The notes beneath the pieces were generated by a model. It searched no databases. It was given only the letters and a program-made list of their open reading frames with translations, and had not been told where the DNA came from. From Devosia oryziradicis (GTDB lineage Bacteria; Pseudomonadota; Alphaproteobacteria; Rhizobiales; Devosiaceae), in NCBI RefSeq assembly GCF_016698645.1, contig NZ_CP068047.1:3383001-3447000 (forward strand): a stretch of 64,000 nt of DNA. Reading direction: 5' to 3'. The translations under genes and the position numbers were made by a program. Shown one piece after another: positions 43,147 to 52,245 of this stretch; position 1 is the stretch's first letter; every line of letters starts with the position of its first letter.

Positions 43147-45069
43147 TTACGCCACGGGCGTGATCTGCGTGAAGATATACCGCCCGTTCGACCAGTTGGT
43201 CACCGGGTTGGCGTAGTTGTTTTCCGCATTCGGCCAGCCGGTCCAGTACTTGTTCGACTGGATGGAGAACACGTTGTAGGCCATGATCGGGATGTTCGGC
43301 ATTTCTTCGAGGTGAAGCTTGACGAAATCCGTACCGTACTCGATGCCCTTTGGATCGTTGAAATCGATGCCGCGGATCTTCTCGATGATTTCGTCGAGAC
43401 GCGGATCCTTCCAACGCATCCAGTTGCGATCGGGCTGGGATGCACCCGGCGCCGCCACATAGGCCGAGTGGTAGCTGTCGAGGAAGAAGCTGAGGTCGGG
43501 GTGACCGCCCCAGGTTTCCACGGCCCAGGCGATATTGCACTCGTAGTTGCCGACGCGCTGGCGATCCCAGGTGTCGGAGGCCACTTCGGCTTCCGCCGCG
43601 ATGCCGTTCTGCGCCCAGGTCTGGGCGATGATGACACCGAGGCGATTGACCACGCCTTCCTGAGGAACCATGACGCTGAAGCCGAACGGGGTGCCGTCCG
43701 CCTGCATCCACTGGTTGCCGTTCTTGGTGAGGCCGGCGGCCGTCAGCAGTTCTTCGGCCGCCTGGATGTTCTGCTTCCACCAGCCATAGCCGAAGGCGTT
43801 GCGGATGGCGGTCTCGTCGGTCGGCACAGCGTCGCCGAACTGCGGCCGCACCATATCGGCGATCTGCATGCCGATGGTGGGGTCGTAGGGCTTCACCTTG
43901 CTGGTGCCGGTGTCGATCTCGTAGTTGGTCAGGAATTCCTGCAACGGACCATGGTAGTCACGCGGATGCGTGCCGGTCGGCGGCACCGAGATGGCCGACA
44001 GGGTGGCCGCGCCACGATAGGATGCCATCGACATAGCCCGTGCATCGAGCATCAGCGCCAGGGCCCAGCGGACGCGCTTGTCCTGGAACTTGGGATTCTG
44101 GTGGTTGAAGATCGCCATGACCAGGGTCGGATCGGGGTGGGCATAGGGGAAGCCCGGGAACCAGCCCTGGATCTGCGGATCCTGCTGCACGACCGAGAAG
44201 GTGCCTTCCGGCGTCAGGTCGTGAACCATATCAAGATTGCCGTTACGGATCTCGATCAGGCGATTGTCGGTGGAAATGTTGTTCCGGTAGATGATGTATT
44301 TGGGCTTGGGCTCGCCCACCATGCCAAGGGCGGTAGCTTCCCAGTCGGCGCGCTTTTCCCAGATATACCAGGTGCCGTTCGGGTCGAAGGAATGGAGCGT
44401 GTACGGCCCCAGGCTCACCGGCGGGTTGTTGTCGAACTTCAGGATGTCTTCCTGAGCTTCCATGACGTGCTTGGGCATGATCCAAGCAGCAGTCCAGCGC
44501 ACCGAGAACAGGGCGTGGAAGCGCGAATTGGGAGCATTGAGCACGAAATGGACGGTGTAGTCGTCCGGTGCTTCCACCGACTTGACCTGGGCCGTGAAGG
44601 CGCCGTTGTAGGGGGTGCCGGGCGTAGCCTTCTGCTTTTCGACGGTATAGACCACGTCGGCCGCCGTGAAATCGACGCCGTCGCTCCACTTGATGCCCTT
44701 CTTGAGCTTGACGGTCATCTCGGTGAAGTCGGCATTGTATTCCCACGGGCCATCAGCCAGCGAGTTGTAGACCGCGTTTTCGCTGGCACCTTCGACGCCG
44801 GCATCGGGATCGATGAACCAGAGCGTGTCGGTGGTCAGGTTGTGCAGGCCGTTGCTGGTGCCGGCGCCGCTGCCGACGACCCACGGATTGAACCATGCCG
44901 GATTGCGGATGACACCTTCCGGGTTGTGGACGATTACCGTCTCGTTGCGCGGAAAGCTCGTCAGGTCGGGGGCCACGCCCTCGGCAGCGTCCTGCGCGAT
45001 GGCAAGACGGCTGCTCGCCACCATCAGCGCGGTGACGGAAGTACCGATAAGAAAACTGCGTCTATCCAA
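43147..45069 (-). CDS. ABC transporter substrate-binding protein, family 5 (Opp/Dpp type), Tat-like signal
   Basis: A 640-residue periplasmic protein. The N-terminus MDRRSFLIGTSVTALMVASS is a twin-arginine-type signal. The mature part has the family-5 signature segments KLKKGIKWSDGVDFTAADVV, YTVEKQKATPGTPYN and WALALMLDARAMSM. Proteins of this family bind peptides but also oligosaccharides and opines; the neighbouring arabinofuranosidase points to arabino-oligosaccharide here (inference). It is preceded by a good promoter and a dyad, and followed by two hairpins before the permease genes, which should allow excess binding-protein synthesis. Confidence 0.9.
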   Translation of the reverse strand: MDRRSFLIGTSVTALMVASSRLAIAQDAAEGVAPDLTSFPRNETVIVHNPEGVIRNPAWFNPWVVGSGAGTSNGLHNLTTDTLWFIDPDAGVEGASENAVYNSLADGPWEYNADFTEMTVKLKKGIKWSDGVDFTAADVVYTVEKQKATPGTPYNGAFTAQVKSVEAPDDYTVHFVLNAPNSRFHALFSVRWTAAWIMPKHVMEAQEDILKFDNNPPVSLGPYTLHSFDPNGTWYIWEKRADWEATALGMVGEPKPKYIIYRNNISTDNRLIEIRNGNLDMVHDLTPEGTFSVVQQDPQIQGWFPGFPYAHPDPTLVMAIFNHQNPKFQDKRVRWALALMLDARAMSMASYRGAATLSAISVPPTGTHPRDYHGPLQEFLTNYEIDTGTSKVKPYDPTIGMQIADMVRPQFGDAVPTDETAIRNAFGYGWWKQNIQAAEELLTAAGLTKNGNQWMQADGTPFGFSVMVPQEGVVNRLGVIIAQTWAQNGIAAEAEVASDTWDRQRVGNYECNIAWAVETWGGHPDLSFFLDSYHSAYVAAPGASQPDRNWMRWKDPRLDEIIEKIRGIDFNDPKGIEYGTDFVKLHLEEMPNIPIMAYNVFSIQSNKYWTGWPNAENNYANPVTNWSNGRYIFTQITPVA

Positions 45070-45111
45070 TTTTTCCTCCCTTTGGGACGCCCTCCAGCGC
45101 CCTCATTAGTC

Positions 45112-45139
45112 ATACTAAGGCCCCACTGACTGATGTCAA
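45112..45139 (-). promoter_or_regulatory. Promoter of the Opp-type binding-protein gene
   Basis: On the minus strand: -35 TTGACA (45134-45139, full consensus), 16-bp spacer, -10 TAGTAT (45112-45117). It is 43 bp upstream of the start codon. Confidence 0.7.
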
Positions 45140-45148
45140 TTGGGATCG

Positions 45149-45160
45149 TGATGTTCATCA
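45149..45160. promoter_or_regulatory. Dyad TGATGTTCATCA just upstream of the -35
   Basis: A perfect 5-bp inverted repeat with 2-nt spacer, centred about 18 bp upstream of the -35 centre of the binding-protein promoter, a position usual for an activator. A wider CAATT/AATTG pairing flanks it. Confidence 0.5.
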
Positions 45161-45180
45161 AATTGTCGGATACAAAGGCT

Positions 45181-45206
45181 GGGCCCCATCAGTTTTGATG
45201 GAGCCC
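45181..45206 (-). terminator. Hairpin downstream of the arabinofuranosidase gene
   Basis: GGGCCCCATCA and TGATGGAGCCC form an 11-bp stem with one G-T type mismatch and a 4-nt loop, 9 bp after the stop codon of the GH51 gene. Only a short T-run follows. Confidence 0.6.
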
Positions 45207-45214
45207 AAGGCGTT

Positions 45215-46729
45215 TCAGCCCAGTTTCACGCGCACCATCTGGTAGGAGTATGGCGGCAGAGCGACAGTCAGGGTGCCATTGGCGATCTTGGCGCCATCAC
45301 CTTTGCGTGGGGCAACTTCCTGCTGCTTGCTGGCGGTGTTGACCGCCTTCAGGTCCGGATGCGTCATCACCTGGTGGTCGATGACCGTGCCGTTGCCGAA
45401 GCCCTGCAGGCTGACCTCGGTTTCGATGGTTTCCGACGTGTGGCGATTGACCAGGAAAAAGCTCAGGGTGCCCTCTTCCTCATTGTGTACGCCGGACACG
45501 TCGACGAAGGGGGTATCGGCAGCGTGGGTGGTTTCGTAGCCGGGCGAACTGGTCACCAACTGAAGGGCCGTGCCGCGACCAAAGACCGAGGCGAAGAAGT
45601 ATGGGTAGTAGATGGTCTGCGCCCAGGCCGGGCCGCCCTTTTCGGTCATGATCGGGGCAATCACGTTCACCAGCTGGGCGATGCAGGCGATCTTCACCAC
45701 ATCGGAGCGGCGAATGAAGGTGTTGAGGATCAGCCCCACCATCAGCACGTCTTCGAAATTGTAGATGTCTTCGAGCAGGCCGGGCGCATGCGGCCAGCCG
45801 CTGTTGCCGTCCAGGATTTCCCGGTCCTTCTTGTTGGAGTGGTACCAGACGTTCCATTCGTCGAAGGAAATGTAGACGTCCTTCTTGGACTTCTTCTTGA
45901 CCTTCACCTGCTTGATTGTGGAGGCCACCGTCTCGATGTAGCGGTCGAGCTTGTGGCTCAGCCCGAGGTAGTTGGGCGTGTTGTCATCGCGGTTGGCGAA
46001 GTACATGTGCAGGCTGATGTGATCGACATGCTCGTAGGTGTGCTCGAGCACGATGCGCTCCCAGTCGGGGAAGCTGGGCATGTCCATGTGCGAGGAACCG
46101 CAGACTACCAGTTCGAGCGACTTGTCGAACATGCGCATGGCGCGCGCCGTGTTGGCGGCCAGCTTGCCGTATTCATCGGCATCCTTGTGGCCGACCTGCC
46201 AGGGGCCGTCCATTTCGTTGCCAAGGCACCAGAGCTTGACGTTCCAGGGCTCCTTGCGGCCGTTCTTGATGCGCAGGTCGCTCCAGTAGGAGCCGCCGGG
46301 ATGGTTCACATATTCGAGGAAGTTGCGGGCATCGTCGACGCCGCGCGAACCCAGGTTCACGGCCAGCATCATTTCGGTGCCGACGGTGGCGCACCAGTCG
46401 GCAAATTCGTGGATGCCAACGGCATTGCTTTCGGAGGTGTGCCAGGCAAGATCGAGGCGGACCGGGCGCTGGTCGCGCGGGCCGATGCCGTCTTCCCAGT
46501 TATAGGCAGAAACGAAGTTGCCGCCGGGGTAGCGCACGACGGGAACGTTGAGATCCTTGACAAGCTTGACCACGTCGCCCCGCATCCCGTCCTTGTCGGC
46601 GGTCGGGTGGTCGGGCTCGTAAATGCCCTCGTAGATGGCCCGGCCGAGATGCTCCAGGAATGCGCCATAGACGCGATCATCGATCTTGCTGATCGTAAAG
46701 TCCTTGTGCGCGACGACGGACGCCTTCAT
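45215..46729 (-). CDS. Alpha-L-arabinofuranosidase, GH51
   Basis: A 504-residue enzyme without signal peptide, so cytoplasmic. It removes terminal alpha-L-arabinofuranosyl units from imported oligosaccharides. GH51 marks: YGAFLEHLGRAIYEGIYEPD near the N-terminus, VVRYPGGNFVSAYNWEDGIG, the catalytic acid/base E172 in LGNEMDGPW and the nucleophile E291 in SFDEWNVWY, matching the E175/E294 pair of Geobacillus AbfA in position. The C-terminal beta-sandwich ends PPYSYQMVRVKLG. ATG 46729; a strong Shine-Dalgarno GGAGG lies upstream. Neighbours are the Opp-type importer downstream and an ArsR-like regulator upstream. Confidence 0.95.
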   Translation of the reverse strand: MKASVVAHKDFTISKIDDRVYGAFLEHLGRAIYEGIYEPDHPTADKDGMRGDVVKLVKDLNVPVVRYPGGNFVSAYNWEDGIGPRDQRPVRLDLAWHTSESNAVGIHEFADWCATVGTEMMLAVNLGSRGVDDARNFLEYVNHPGGSYWSDLRIKNGRKEPWNVKLWCLGNEMDGPWQVGHKDADEYGKLAANTARAMRMFDKSLELVVCGSSHMDMPSFPDWERIVLEHTYEHVDHISLHMYFANRDDNTPNYLGLSHKLDRYIETVASTIKQVKVKKKSKKDVYISFDEWNVWYHSNKKDREILDGNSGWPHAPGLLEDIYNFEDVLMVGLILNTFIRRSDVVKIACIAQLVNVIAPIMTEKGGPAWAQTIYYPYFFASVFGRGTALQLVTSSPGYETTHAADTPFVDVSGVHNEEEGTLSFFLVNRHTSETIETEVSLQGFGNGTVIDHQVMTHPDLKAVNTASKQQEVAPRKGDGAKIANGTLTVALPPYSYQMVRVKLG

Positions 46730-46751
46730 TGTTTTCCTCCGTACCCATTTT

Positions 46752-46765
46752 CTGATTTATATCAG
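46752..46765. promoter_or_regulatory. Dyad CTGAT-N4-ATCAG upstream of the arabinofuranosidase gene
   Basis: A perfect 5-bp inverted repeat in the AT-rich 100-bp gap between the ArsR-like regulator gene and the GH51 gene, about 25 bp upstream of the GH51 start codon. A candidate operator for the neighbouring regulator. Confidence 0.4.
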
Positions 46766-46829
46766 GTACTGCGTTTTAAACGAGCGCTGTGCGCCGACGC
46801 AATAGGGGCGAGGAAAAATATGATAAATG

Positions 46830-47759
46830 CTACCGCTCGGTTTGCAGCCGCATGATGATGTCCTGGTCGTAGTTGCCGAAGCCGCGACCGAAAATGTTCA
46901 CGCCGCCCGGGTGTTTGGCATCATCCTTGACCGCAATGCGCAACCGGATGGAGTGGTGCGTCGTGAGGTCGAGGTCACCCAGCGAGACTGGGGATATCTT
47001 CATTCCATCGACGAACGTGCCGTTCTGCGTCACCCGCCAGCTCTTGAGCTTGCCATACTGGCTGCCCTTGAGCTTCCACCAGTCGGGCGTATAGACGCCA
47101 CGCTTGTCGCCGAAATCCCCCGGCGAGGTCCAGTTGCCGATCTCGGTGCCGTTGACCGATAGCGTGATATCGCTGGGCCAGTCGGCCGAAGTGCCGGGTA
47201 CTTCCGAGCTCAGTTCCATCGAGAATTCGATGGCCTCGATCTTGCGCAGCGCCAACTTGGCGTTGTTGGGAAACTGGTATTCGAGATACCCCCGAGTGAA
47301 CCAGATCAATCCCGCCTTCATGCGCTCGGGATTGAGGAAGGAATCGGGCACATCGAGCAGGCCGATAATGCCTTCGACCGAGCAGGAGCCGCAGGGCGCC
47401 GAGACTTCGCAGCTGGTATAGAGCCCCAGCGGCATGGCCACTTCGATGGTGTTTTCGCGCGGAGGACTGGAATCCTCCTTGAACATCACCACCACTTCGT
47501 CGAAGGCGGAGTGGCACACCTTCTGATTGCCCTTGCGGGCCTTCTGCGTCTCCATGCGGATCAGGCCGGAGCTTTCCAGGATCTGCAGGTTGGTCGAGAC
47601 CGTCGACTGCGGCAGGTCAAGATGCTCGGCAATTTCATTGCCGTTGAGCGGACCCTTCTGGCGGAGCGCCTTGAGTATTTTCACCCGGATCGGCGAAGCC
47701 AGCCCCTTGAGCACTTCCATGCCTTCCTCGGGGTCGATCAGCAGAAAATTCCGGCTCAT
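46830..47759 (-). CDS. ArsR-type winged-helix regulator with large C-terminal ligand-binding-like domain
   Basis: A 309-residue protein. Residues about 10-80 form an ArsR-like winged helix (VLKGLASPIRVKILKALRQK, LDLPQSTVSTNLQILESSGL). Residues about 105-309 form a beta-rich domain not found in small ArsR repressors, with aromatic residues (WFTRGYLEYQFP, YTPDWWKLKGSQYGK). Four cysteines, C82, C117, C123 and C126 (SCEVSAPCGSC), could bind metal or form disulfides. It lies directly upstream of the GH51 gene on the same strand, so sugar-responsive control of arabinoside use is likely (inference). Similar long ArsR-type regulators are seen next to glycosidase genes in this order. Confidence 0.82.
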   Translation of the reverse strand: MSRNFLLIDPEEGMEVLKGLASPIRVKILKALRQKGPLNGNEIAEHLDLPQSTVSTNLQILESSGLIRMETQKARKGNQKVCHSAFDEVVVMFKEDSSPPRENTIEVAMPLGLYTSCEVSAPCGSCSVEGIIGLLDVPDSFLNPERMKAGLIWFTRGYLEYQFPNNAKLALRKIEAIEFSMELSSEVPGTSADWPSDITLSVNGTEIGNWTSPGDFGDKRGVYTPDWWKLKGSQYGKLKSWRVTQNGTFVDGMKISPVSLGDLDLTTHHSIRLRIAVKDDAKHPGGVNIFGRGFGNYDQDIIMRLQTER

Positions 47760-47871
47760 TGTACATCCGTTGCTGCGGGCTGGGCGCTATTTGTATCAAA
47801 GCCTACGATACTTATCCGGCGGGATGCGGCCCGCTGTCAATGCAGCGCGCCGCAAGACTTTGTCCGGCGAA

Positions 47872-48609
47872 CTAGAGCAGAGCCATTACCCTGTTCTCGT
47901 CGAGGTCGATGACTTCGGTGACGATATCCGTGGCCGTGGCGGCGTCGGCACTGCCGATGGCAGCCACCAGCCGGGTCAGCGCTTCGAGCGTCGTCGACAG
48001 ATAGTCCCCCGGACCGGTGGCCAGGCATTGCTTGAGCGCCAGGGCGAGCGTCAGCTCGACAATGCCGGTGACCGAGCGCAGCAGCGGGCTGCCGGAGGTC
48101 TCGGCAATAGTGCGGTGGATTTCAAGCGCGGCGACGCCGTGGTTCTCCAGATCGCCGCCGGCGGACTCCATCTGGTGCAGCCAGTATTTCATGACGCGGA
48201 TGTTTTCGGCGGTACGCCGCTGGGTCGCGAGGGCCGCTGCCCGGGTTTCCAGCGCCCGTCGAATATCGAACAGGCTCTCGTAGAAGTGCCGGTCGGGCTC
48301 GGCGTAGAAATGCCAGGACAGCACCTGCGGGTCGAAGAAGCTCCAACGGCTGGGCAGCGATACCCGGGTGCCCACCTTGGGCCGCGCCTCGACCAGGCCC
48401 TTGGCCTCCAGCGTCTTGAGCGCCTCGCGCAGCACGGTGCGCGAGACGCCGTAGGTTTCCATCATCACCGCATCGCTCGCGAGAATGGAACCCACCGGAT
48501 ATTTGCCGGTGACGATGCCCTGCCCGATCTCGTTGATGACGAATGTATGGAAGTTCCGCGCAGCGGGTCGGCCGGACAGCGAGCGGATAAGGCTGCCTGC
48601 TTCGATCAT
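47872..48609 (-). CDS. GntR-family regulator, FCD subfamily
   Basis: A 245-residue repressor-type regulator. The N-terminal GntR winged helix (about 15-85) has INEIGQGIVTGKYPVGSIL and YGVSRTVLREALKTLEAKGL; the C-terminal FCD domain (about 100-235) has LFDIRRALETRAAALA, HRTIAETSGSPLL and metal-ligand-type residues in its helices. It starts 1 bp after the stop of the YjfF-like permease gene, as the last gene of the furanose importer operon, which it probably controls. ATG 48609 rather than the longer frame, which runs into the permease gene. Confidence 0.9.
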   Translation of the reverse strand: MIEAGSLIRSLSGRPAARNFHTFVINEIGQGIVTGKYPVGSILASDAVMMETYGVSRTVLREALKTLEAKGLVEARPKVGTRVSLPSRWSFFDPQVLSWHFYAEPDRHFYESLFDIRRALETRAAALATQRRTAENIRVMKYWLHQMESAGGDLENHGVAALEIHRTIAETSGSPLLRSVTGIVELTLALALKQCLATGPGDYLSTTLEALTRLVAAIGSADAATATDIVTEVIDLDENRVMALL

Positions 48610-48610
48610 G

Positions 48611-49588
48611 CTACGCTTTCTCGGGCGCCTCTTCTCCGGGAGCGGAGGCGGCAAATATGATGCGCTGCAGCACAATGAACAAGAACAGCAACACACCAAT
48701 CACGATCTTGGTCCACCAGCTCGACAGCGTGCCGTCGAAGATGATGTAGGTCTGGACCAGGCCAAGCAGCATGACGCCGACGAACGAGCCCAGGATGAAG
48801 CCGTAACCGCCCGTCAGCAACGTGCCGCCGATGACCACCGCGCTGATCGCGTCGAGCTCCACGCCCACTGCCGCCAGCGGATAGCCGGCCGATGTGTAGA
48901 GTGAAAAGACGATTCCTGCCAAGGCCGCCAGAACGCTCGACAGCATATAAATCTGCACGGTCGTGCGCGCCACTGGCACGCCCATGAGTGAGGCCGAGAC
49001 GGGATTGCCGCCCAGCGCATAGACATAGGAGCCGAACCGGGTGCGGTGCGCCAGCAGCGCGCCGACCAGGAACACGGCGACCATCAGCAGGCCGATAAAG
49101 CTCAGCCGACCGCCACCGGGTAGGCGGATGATGAGATCGGATATGGTGGTGTAGAACTCGTGGTTGATCGGCACCGAATCCTGGGTGATGACCGAAGCAC
49201 CGCCGCGGGCCAGGAACATGCCGGCCAGGGTCACGATGAAGCTGGGAACCTGCAGGTAGTGGATCGCGGCCCCCATGGCGCCACCAAACAGGGCCGCGAT
49301 GGCCAGCGCTATGACGAAGGCCACCAGGGGATGCAAACCCATCCACGAAATCAGCACCGCCACCAGCACGCCGGTGAAGCCGATGACGGCCCCCACCGAG
49401 AGGTCGATGCCACCCGAGATGATGACGAAGGTCATGCCCACCGCTGCGATGCCCAGGAAGGCATTGTCGGTGAGGAAATTGCCGAGCACGCGGGTGGACA
49501 GCATGCCGGGAAACTGCACCACGCTCAGGGCGTAGCAGATCAGAAAGATGACGGCGGTAGCGGCCAGGGGCCGAAGACTGCGTTTCAT
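48611..49588 (-). CDS. yjfF: Sugar ABC transporter permease, YjfF-like
   Basis: A 325-residue permease of the ribose/galactofuranose (BPD_transp_2) family with about nine to ten helices. Segments ISGGIDLSVGAVIGFTGVLV and VIGGTLLTGGYGFILGSFVG are the characteristic repeats. It is the second permease of a YtfQ-YtfR-YtfT-YjfF-type importer, overlaps the first permease gene by 4 nt, and is followed by the GntR gene after one base. Confidence 0.88.
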   Translation of the reverse strand: MKRSLRPLAATAVIFLICYALSVVQFPGMLSTRVLGNFLTDNAFLGIAAVGMTFVIISGGIDLSVGAVIGFTGVLVAVLISWMGLHPLVAFVIALAIAALFGGAMGAAIHYLQVPSFIVTLAGMFLARGGASVITQDSVPINHEFYTTISDLIIRLPGGGRLSFIGLLMVAVFLVGALLAHRTRFGSYVYALGGNPVSASLMGVPVARTTVQIYMLSSVLAALAGIVFSLYTSAGYPLAAVGVELDAISAVVIGGTLLTGGYGFILGSFVGVMLLGLVQTYIIFDGTLSSWWTKIVIGVLLFLFIVLQRIIFAASAPGEEAPEKA

Positions 49589-50589
49589 TTCGGGCCCGCC
49601 TGCCTGACGTCGCGTTTGAAGAAGCCGGCTGCGTTGGTCACCAGGGGCGACTGCAGCATAAGGATGAGGATGATCATCCCGGCCTTGACGATGAGGTTGA
49701 ATTCTGGCCGGAAACCGGAGACCAGGATACCGGTATTCATGGCCTGGATAATAAGGGCGCCGACCACCGCCAGCGGGATCGAGAACTTGCCGCCCAAAAG
49801 CGACGTGCCGCCGATGACCACGGCCAGGATGGCATCGAGTTCGAGCCAGAGGCCGGAATTGTTGGCATCGGCGCCGCGGATATCGGCGGCCACGATGATG
49901 CCGGCGACGGCGGCGCAGAAGCCGCTCAGCGCATAGACCAGCATCAGCAGCATGCGGCTATGGATGCCGGCCAGCGAAGCGGCCGCGCGGTTGACGCCGA
50001 TGGCCTGGACGAAAAGGCCGATCGCGGTGCGCCGCACCAGCAGCGTCACCAGGATCATCAGCACCAGCGCAATGACCGCGGCCATGGGGAAACCGAGGAA
50101 TGATCCCGTGCCGATGAAGATCAGCGAGGGTTCGTTGAAGGTGACGATATAGCCTTCGGTAATGAGCTGGGCGATGCCGCGCCCGGCCACCATCAGCACG
50201 AGCGTCGCAATGATGGGCTGGATATCGAGCACGGCGACGAGGAACCCGTTCCACAGGCCGCAGACCAGGCCGACCGCGAGCGCAGCTACGACCGCGATGG
50301 GCGTCGGATAACCGGCAACCACCATGGTGGCGGCGACGGCGCCGCAGACGGCCATGATGGCGCCCACCGACAAGTCCACGCCCTTGGTGGCGATGACGCC
50401 GGTCATGCCGATGGCAAGGATCGCTACCGGCGCACCGCGATTGAGCACGTCGATCAGGCTGCCGAACAGGCGCCCATCCTGCCAGGAGATGCGGAAGAAG
50501 CTGGGGAACAGCATCCAGTTGATCAGCAGGACGGCAATCAGGGCCAGGAGTTGCGGATTGGCAAGGCGTTCGAGATGGAGCCGTTTCAT
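49585..50589 (-). CDS. ytfT: Sugar ABC transporter permease, YtfT-like
   Basis: A 334-residue permease of the same family: ATKGVDLSVGAIMAVCGAVA, GLWNGFLVAVLDIQPIIATL and VIGGTSLLGGKFSIPLAVVG. It overlaps the ATPase gene and the second permease gene by 4 nt each. Two different permease genes rather than one are the hallmark of the galactofuranose system. Confidence 0.88.
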   Translation of the reverse strand: MKRLHLERLANPQLLALIAVLLINWMLFPSFFRISWQDGRLFGSLIDVLNRGAPVAILAIGMTGVIATKGVDLSVGAIMAVCGAVAATMVVAGYPTPIAVVAALAVGLVCGLWNGFLVAVLDIQPIIATLVLMVAGRGIAQLITEGYIVTFNEPSLIFIGTGSFLGFPMAAVIALVLMILVTLLVRRTAIGLFVQAIGVNRAAASLAGIHSRMLLMLVYALSGFCAAVAGIIVAADIRGADANNSGLWLELDAILAVVIGGTSLLGGKFSIPLAVVGALIIQAMNTGILVSGFRPEFNLIVKAGMIILILMLQSPLVTNAAGFFKRDVRQAGPK

Positions 50590-52103
50590 GCCACGGCCTC
50601 ATCATTGTAGTTGGCGATGGCCTGCACGATCACTCCGGGGTTGATGTTCTTGCCGCGCAGCTCGGCGACCATTTCGCGATCGCGCATCACCACGATGCGC
50701 GAGCTGTAGGCGACGACCTCGTCCAGTTCGGACGAAATGACCAGCATGGCCATGCCGTCTTCGCGCAGGCGGTTGATGGTGCGGACGATTTCGGCATGGG
50801 CGCCGACGTCGATGCCGCGGGTGGGTTCGTCCAGAATAAGGAAAGCCGGATCGGTGGCCAGCCAGCGCGACAGGATCACCTTCTGCTGGTTGCCGCCCGA
50901 AAGGAGCTTGACCGCCATGTCGAGCGACGCCGCGCGGATGTCCATGGCCTCGCCGAAGCGGCCGGCGATTTCGAGCTGCTCGTCGCGATTGAGCGCCTTG
51001 AACCAGCCCAGCTTGCCCTGGAGCGCGATGACGATGTTCTCGCGCACGCTGAGGTCGCCGAGAATACCTTCGGCCTTGCGATCCTCGGGGCAGAAGCCGA
51101 AGCCCAGCTTGATGGCGTCGGTGGTCTTGCGAATGGCGGTAGCTATGCCGTTGACGGCCACCGTCCCCTGGTCGGCCGGGTCGCGCCCAAACATGATGCG
51201 CGCCATTTCCGTGCGGCCGGAGCCGAGCAGTCCGGCGACGCCGACCACCTCACCCTTGTGGATGGTGAGATCGAAGGGCTGCACGCTGCGCTTCTTGCCA
51301 TAGGATTTGAACTCGACCAGCACCTCGTCCGGATTTTCGCTCGGCTCCACATCGGTGGCGCCGGAAAAGGCGATGTCCTTGCCCAGCATGAGGCGCACGA
51401 CATCGGTACGGCTGAGGGTGGTGAGGTCGCGCGTTTCGATCAGCCTGCCGTTGCGCAGCACGGTGACGCGGTCGGAAATGGCGAAGACCTGGTCGAGGAA
51501 ATGGGTGATGAAGATGATGGCGAGGCCCCTGGCCTTGAGGCCGCGTACCACTTCGAACAGGCGCTCGACCTCGTTGCGGTCGAGGCTGGCCGTGGGTTCG
51601 TCCAGGATCAGCACCTTGCCCGACAGCTGGACGGCGCGGGCGATGGCGACGATCTGCTGCACGGCGACCGAATGGGTGCCCAACTCGCTCGATGGGTCGA
51701 TATGGAGGTCGTAGTTTGCCAGCAGCGCGCGGGCATCGGCTTCCATCTTGCGGAAATCGACAAAACCGAAGCGGCGCGGCTGGTGACCCAGGAACAGGTT
51801 CTCGGCCACCGAGCGGTTGGGCAGGAGGTTGACCTCCTGGTACACCGTGCCGATGCCGAAGGTCTGGGCGTGGAGGGGATTGTCGAGCGACACCTTGGTG
51901 CCATCGACATATACGCCGCCGCCATCGGGCTGGTAGGCGCCGGTCAGGATCTTGATGAGGGTGGATTTGCCCGCGCCGTTCTCGCCCAGAAGGGCGTGGA
52001 CTTCGCCAGCGCGCAACCCGAAGTCGACGCCATCGAGGGCGACGTGGTTGCCGAAAATCTTGAGGACGCCGCGTGCTTCCAGCACGTATTCGCCGTCTGC
52101 CAT
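50586..52103 (-). CDS. ytfR: Sugar ABC transporter ATP-binding protein, YtfR-like (two NBDs)
   Basis: A 505-residue tandem ATPase. First domain: Walker A LGENGAGKSTLIKILTGAYQ, VQQIVAIARAVQLSGKVLIL and DEPTASLD. Second domain: degenerate Walker A LLGSGRTEMARIMFG, signature LLSGGNQQKVILSRW and Walker B ILDEPTRGID. ATG 52103 has GGGGGAG upstream; the longer frame enters the palindromic repeat. The 171-bp gap to the binding-protein gene contains that repeat. Confidence 0.93.
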   Translation of the reverse strand: MADGEYVLEARGVLKIFGNHVALDGVDFGLRAGEVHALLGENGAGKSTLIKILTGAYQPDGGGVYVDGTKVSLDNPLHAQTFGIGTVYQEVNLLPNRSVAENLFLGHQPRRFGFVDFRKMEADARALLANYDLHIDPSSELGTHSVAVQQIVAIARAVQLSGKVLILDEPTASLDRNEVERLFEVVRGLKARGLAIIFITHFLDQVFAISDRVTVLRNGRLIETRDLTTLSRTDVVRLMLGKDIAFSGATDVEPSENPDEVLVEFKSYGKKRSVQPFDLTIHKGEVVGVAGLLGSGRTEMARIMFGRDPADQGTVAVNGIATAIRKTTDAIKLGFGFCPEDRKAEGILGDLSVRENIVIALQGKLGWFKALNRDEQLEIAGRFGEAMDIRAASLDMAVKLLSGGNQQKVILSRWLATDPAFLILDEPTRGIDVGAHAEIVRTINRLREDGMAMLVISSELDEVVAYSSRIVVMRDREMVAELRGKNINPGVIVQAIANYNDEAVA

Positions 52104-52142
52104 GTTGCCGCTCCCCCTTGGTGACCACCGAGCGATCAGTCG

Positions 52143-52245
52143 ACACCCCTCCCCCTTGTGGGGAGGGATCAAGGGAGGGGGTGCGAGAGCCCCGATATCG
52201 TGGCTATCAACACCCCCTCCCAACCTCCCCCATCAAGGGGGAGGT
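52143..52245. repeat. Palindromic GC-rich repeat, copy 3
   Basis: Left part 52143-52182 (CCCTCCCCCTTGTGGGGAGG and a GGGAGGGGGTG end) and right part 52211-52245 (CACCCCCTCCCAACCTCCCC then a hairpin to GGGGGAGGTG). Same modules as copies 1 and 2, between the ytfQ-like and ytfR-like genes. Confidence 0.85.

Noticed and set aside
42868..45129. Long open frame on the plus strand (753 codons) opposite the Opp-type binding-protein gene
   Set aside because: It is antisense to a clear family-5 binding protein, has no family features, and long antisense frames are expected in GC-rich genes where stop codons are rare in the opposite third position.
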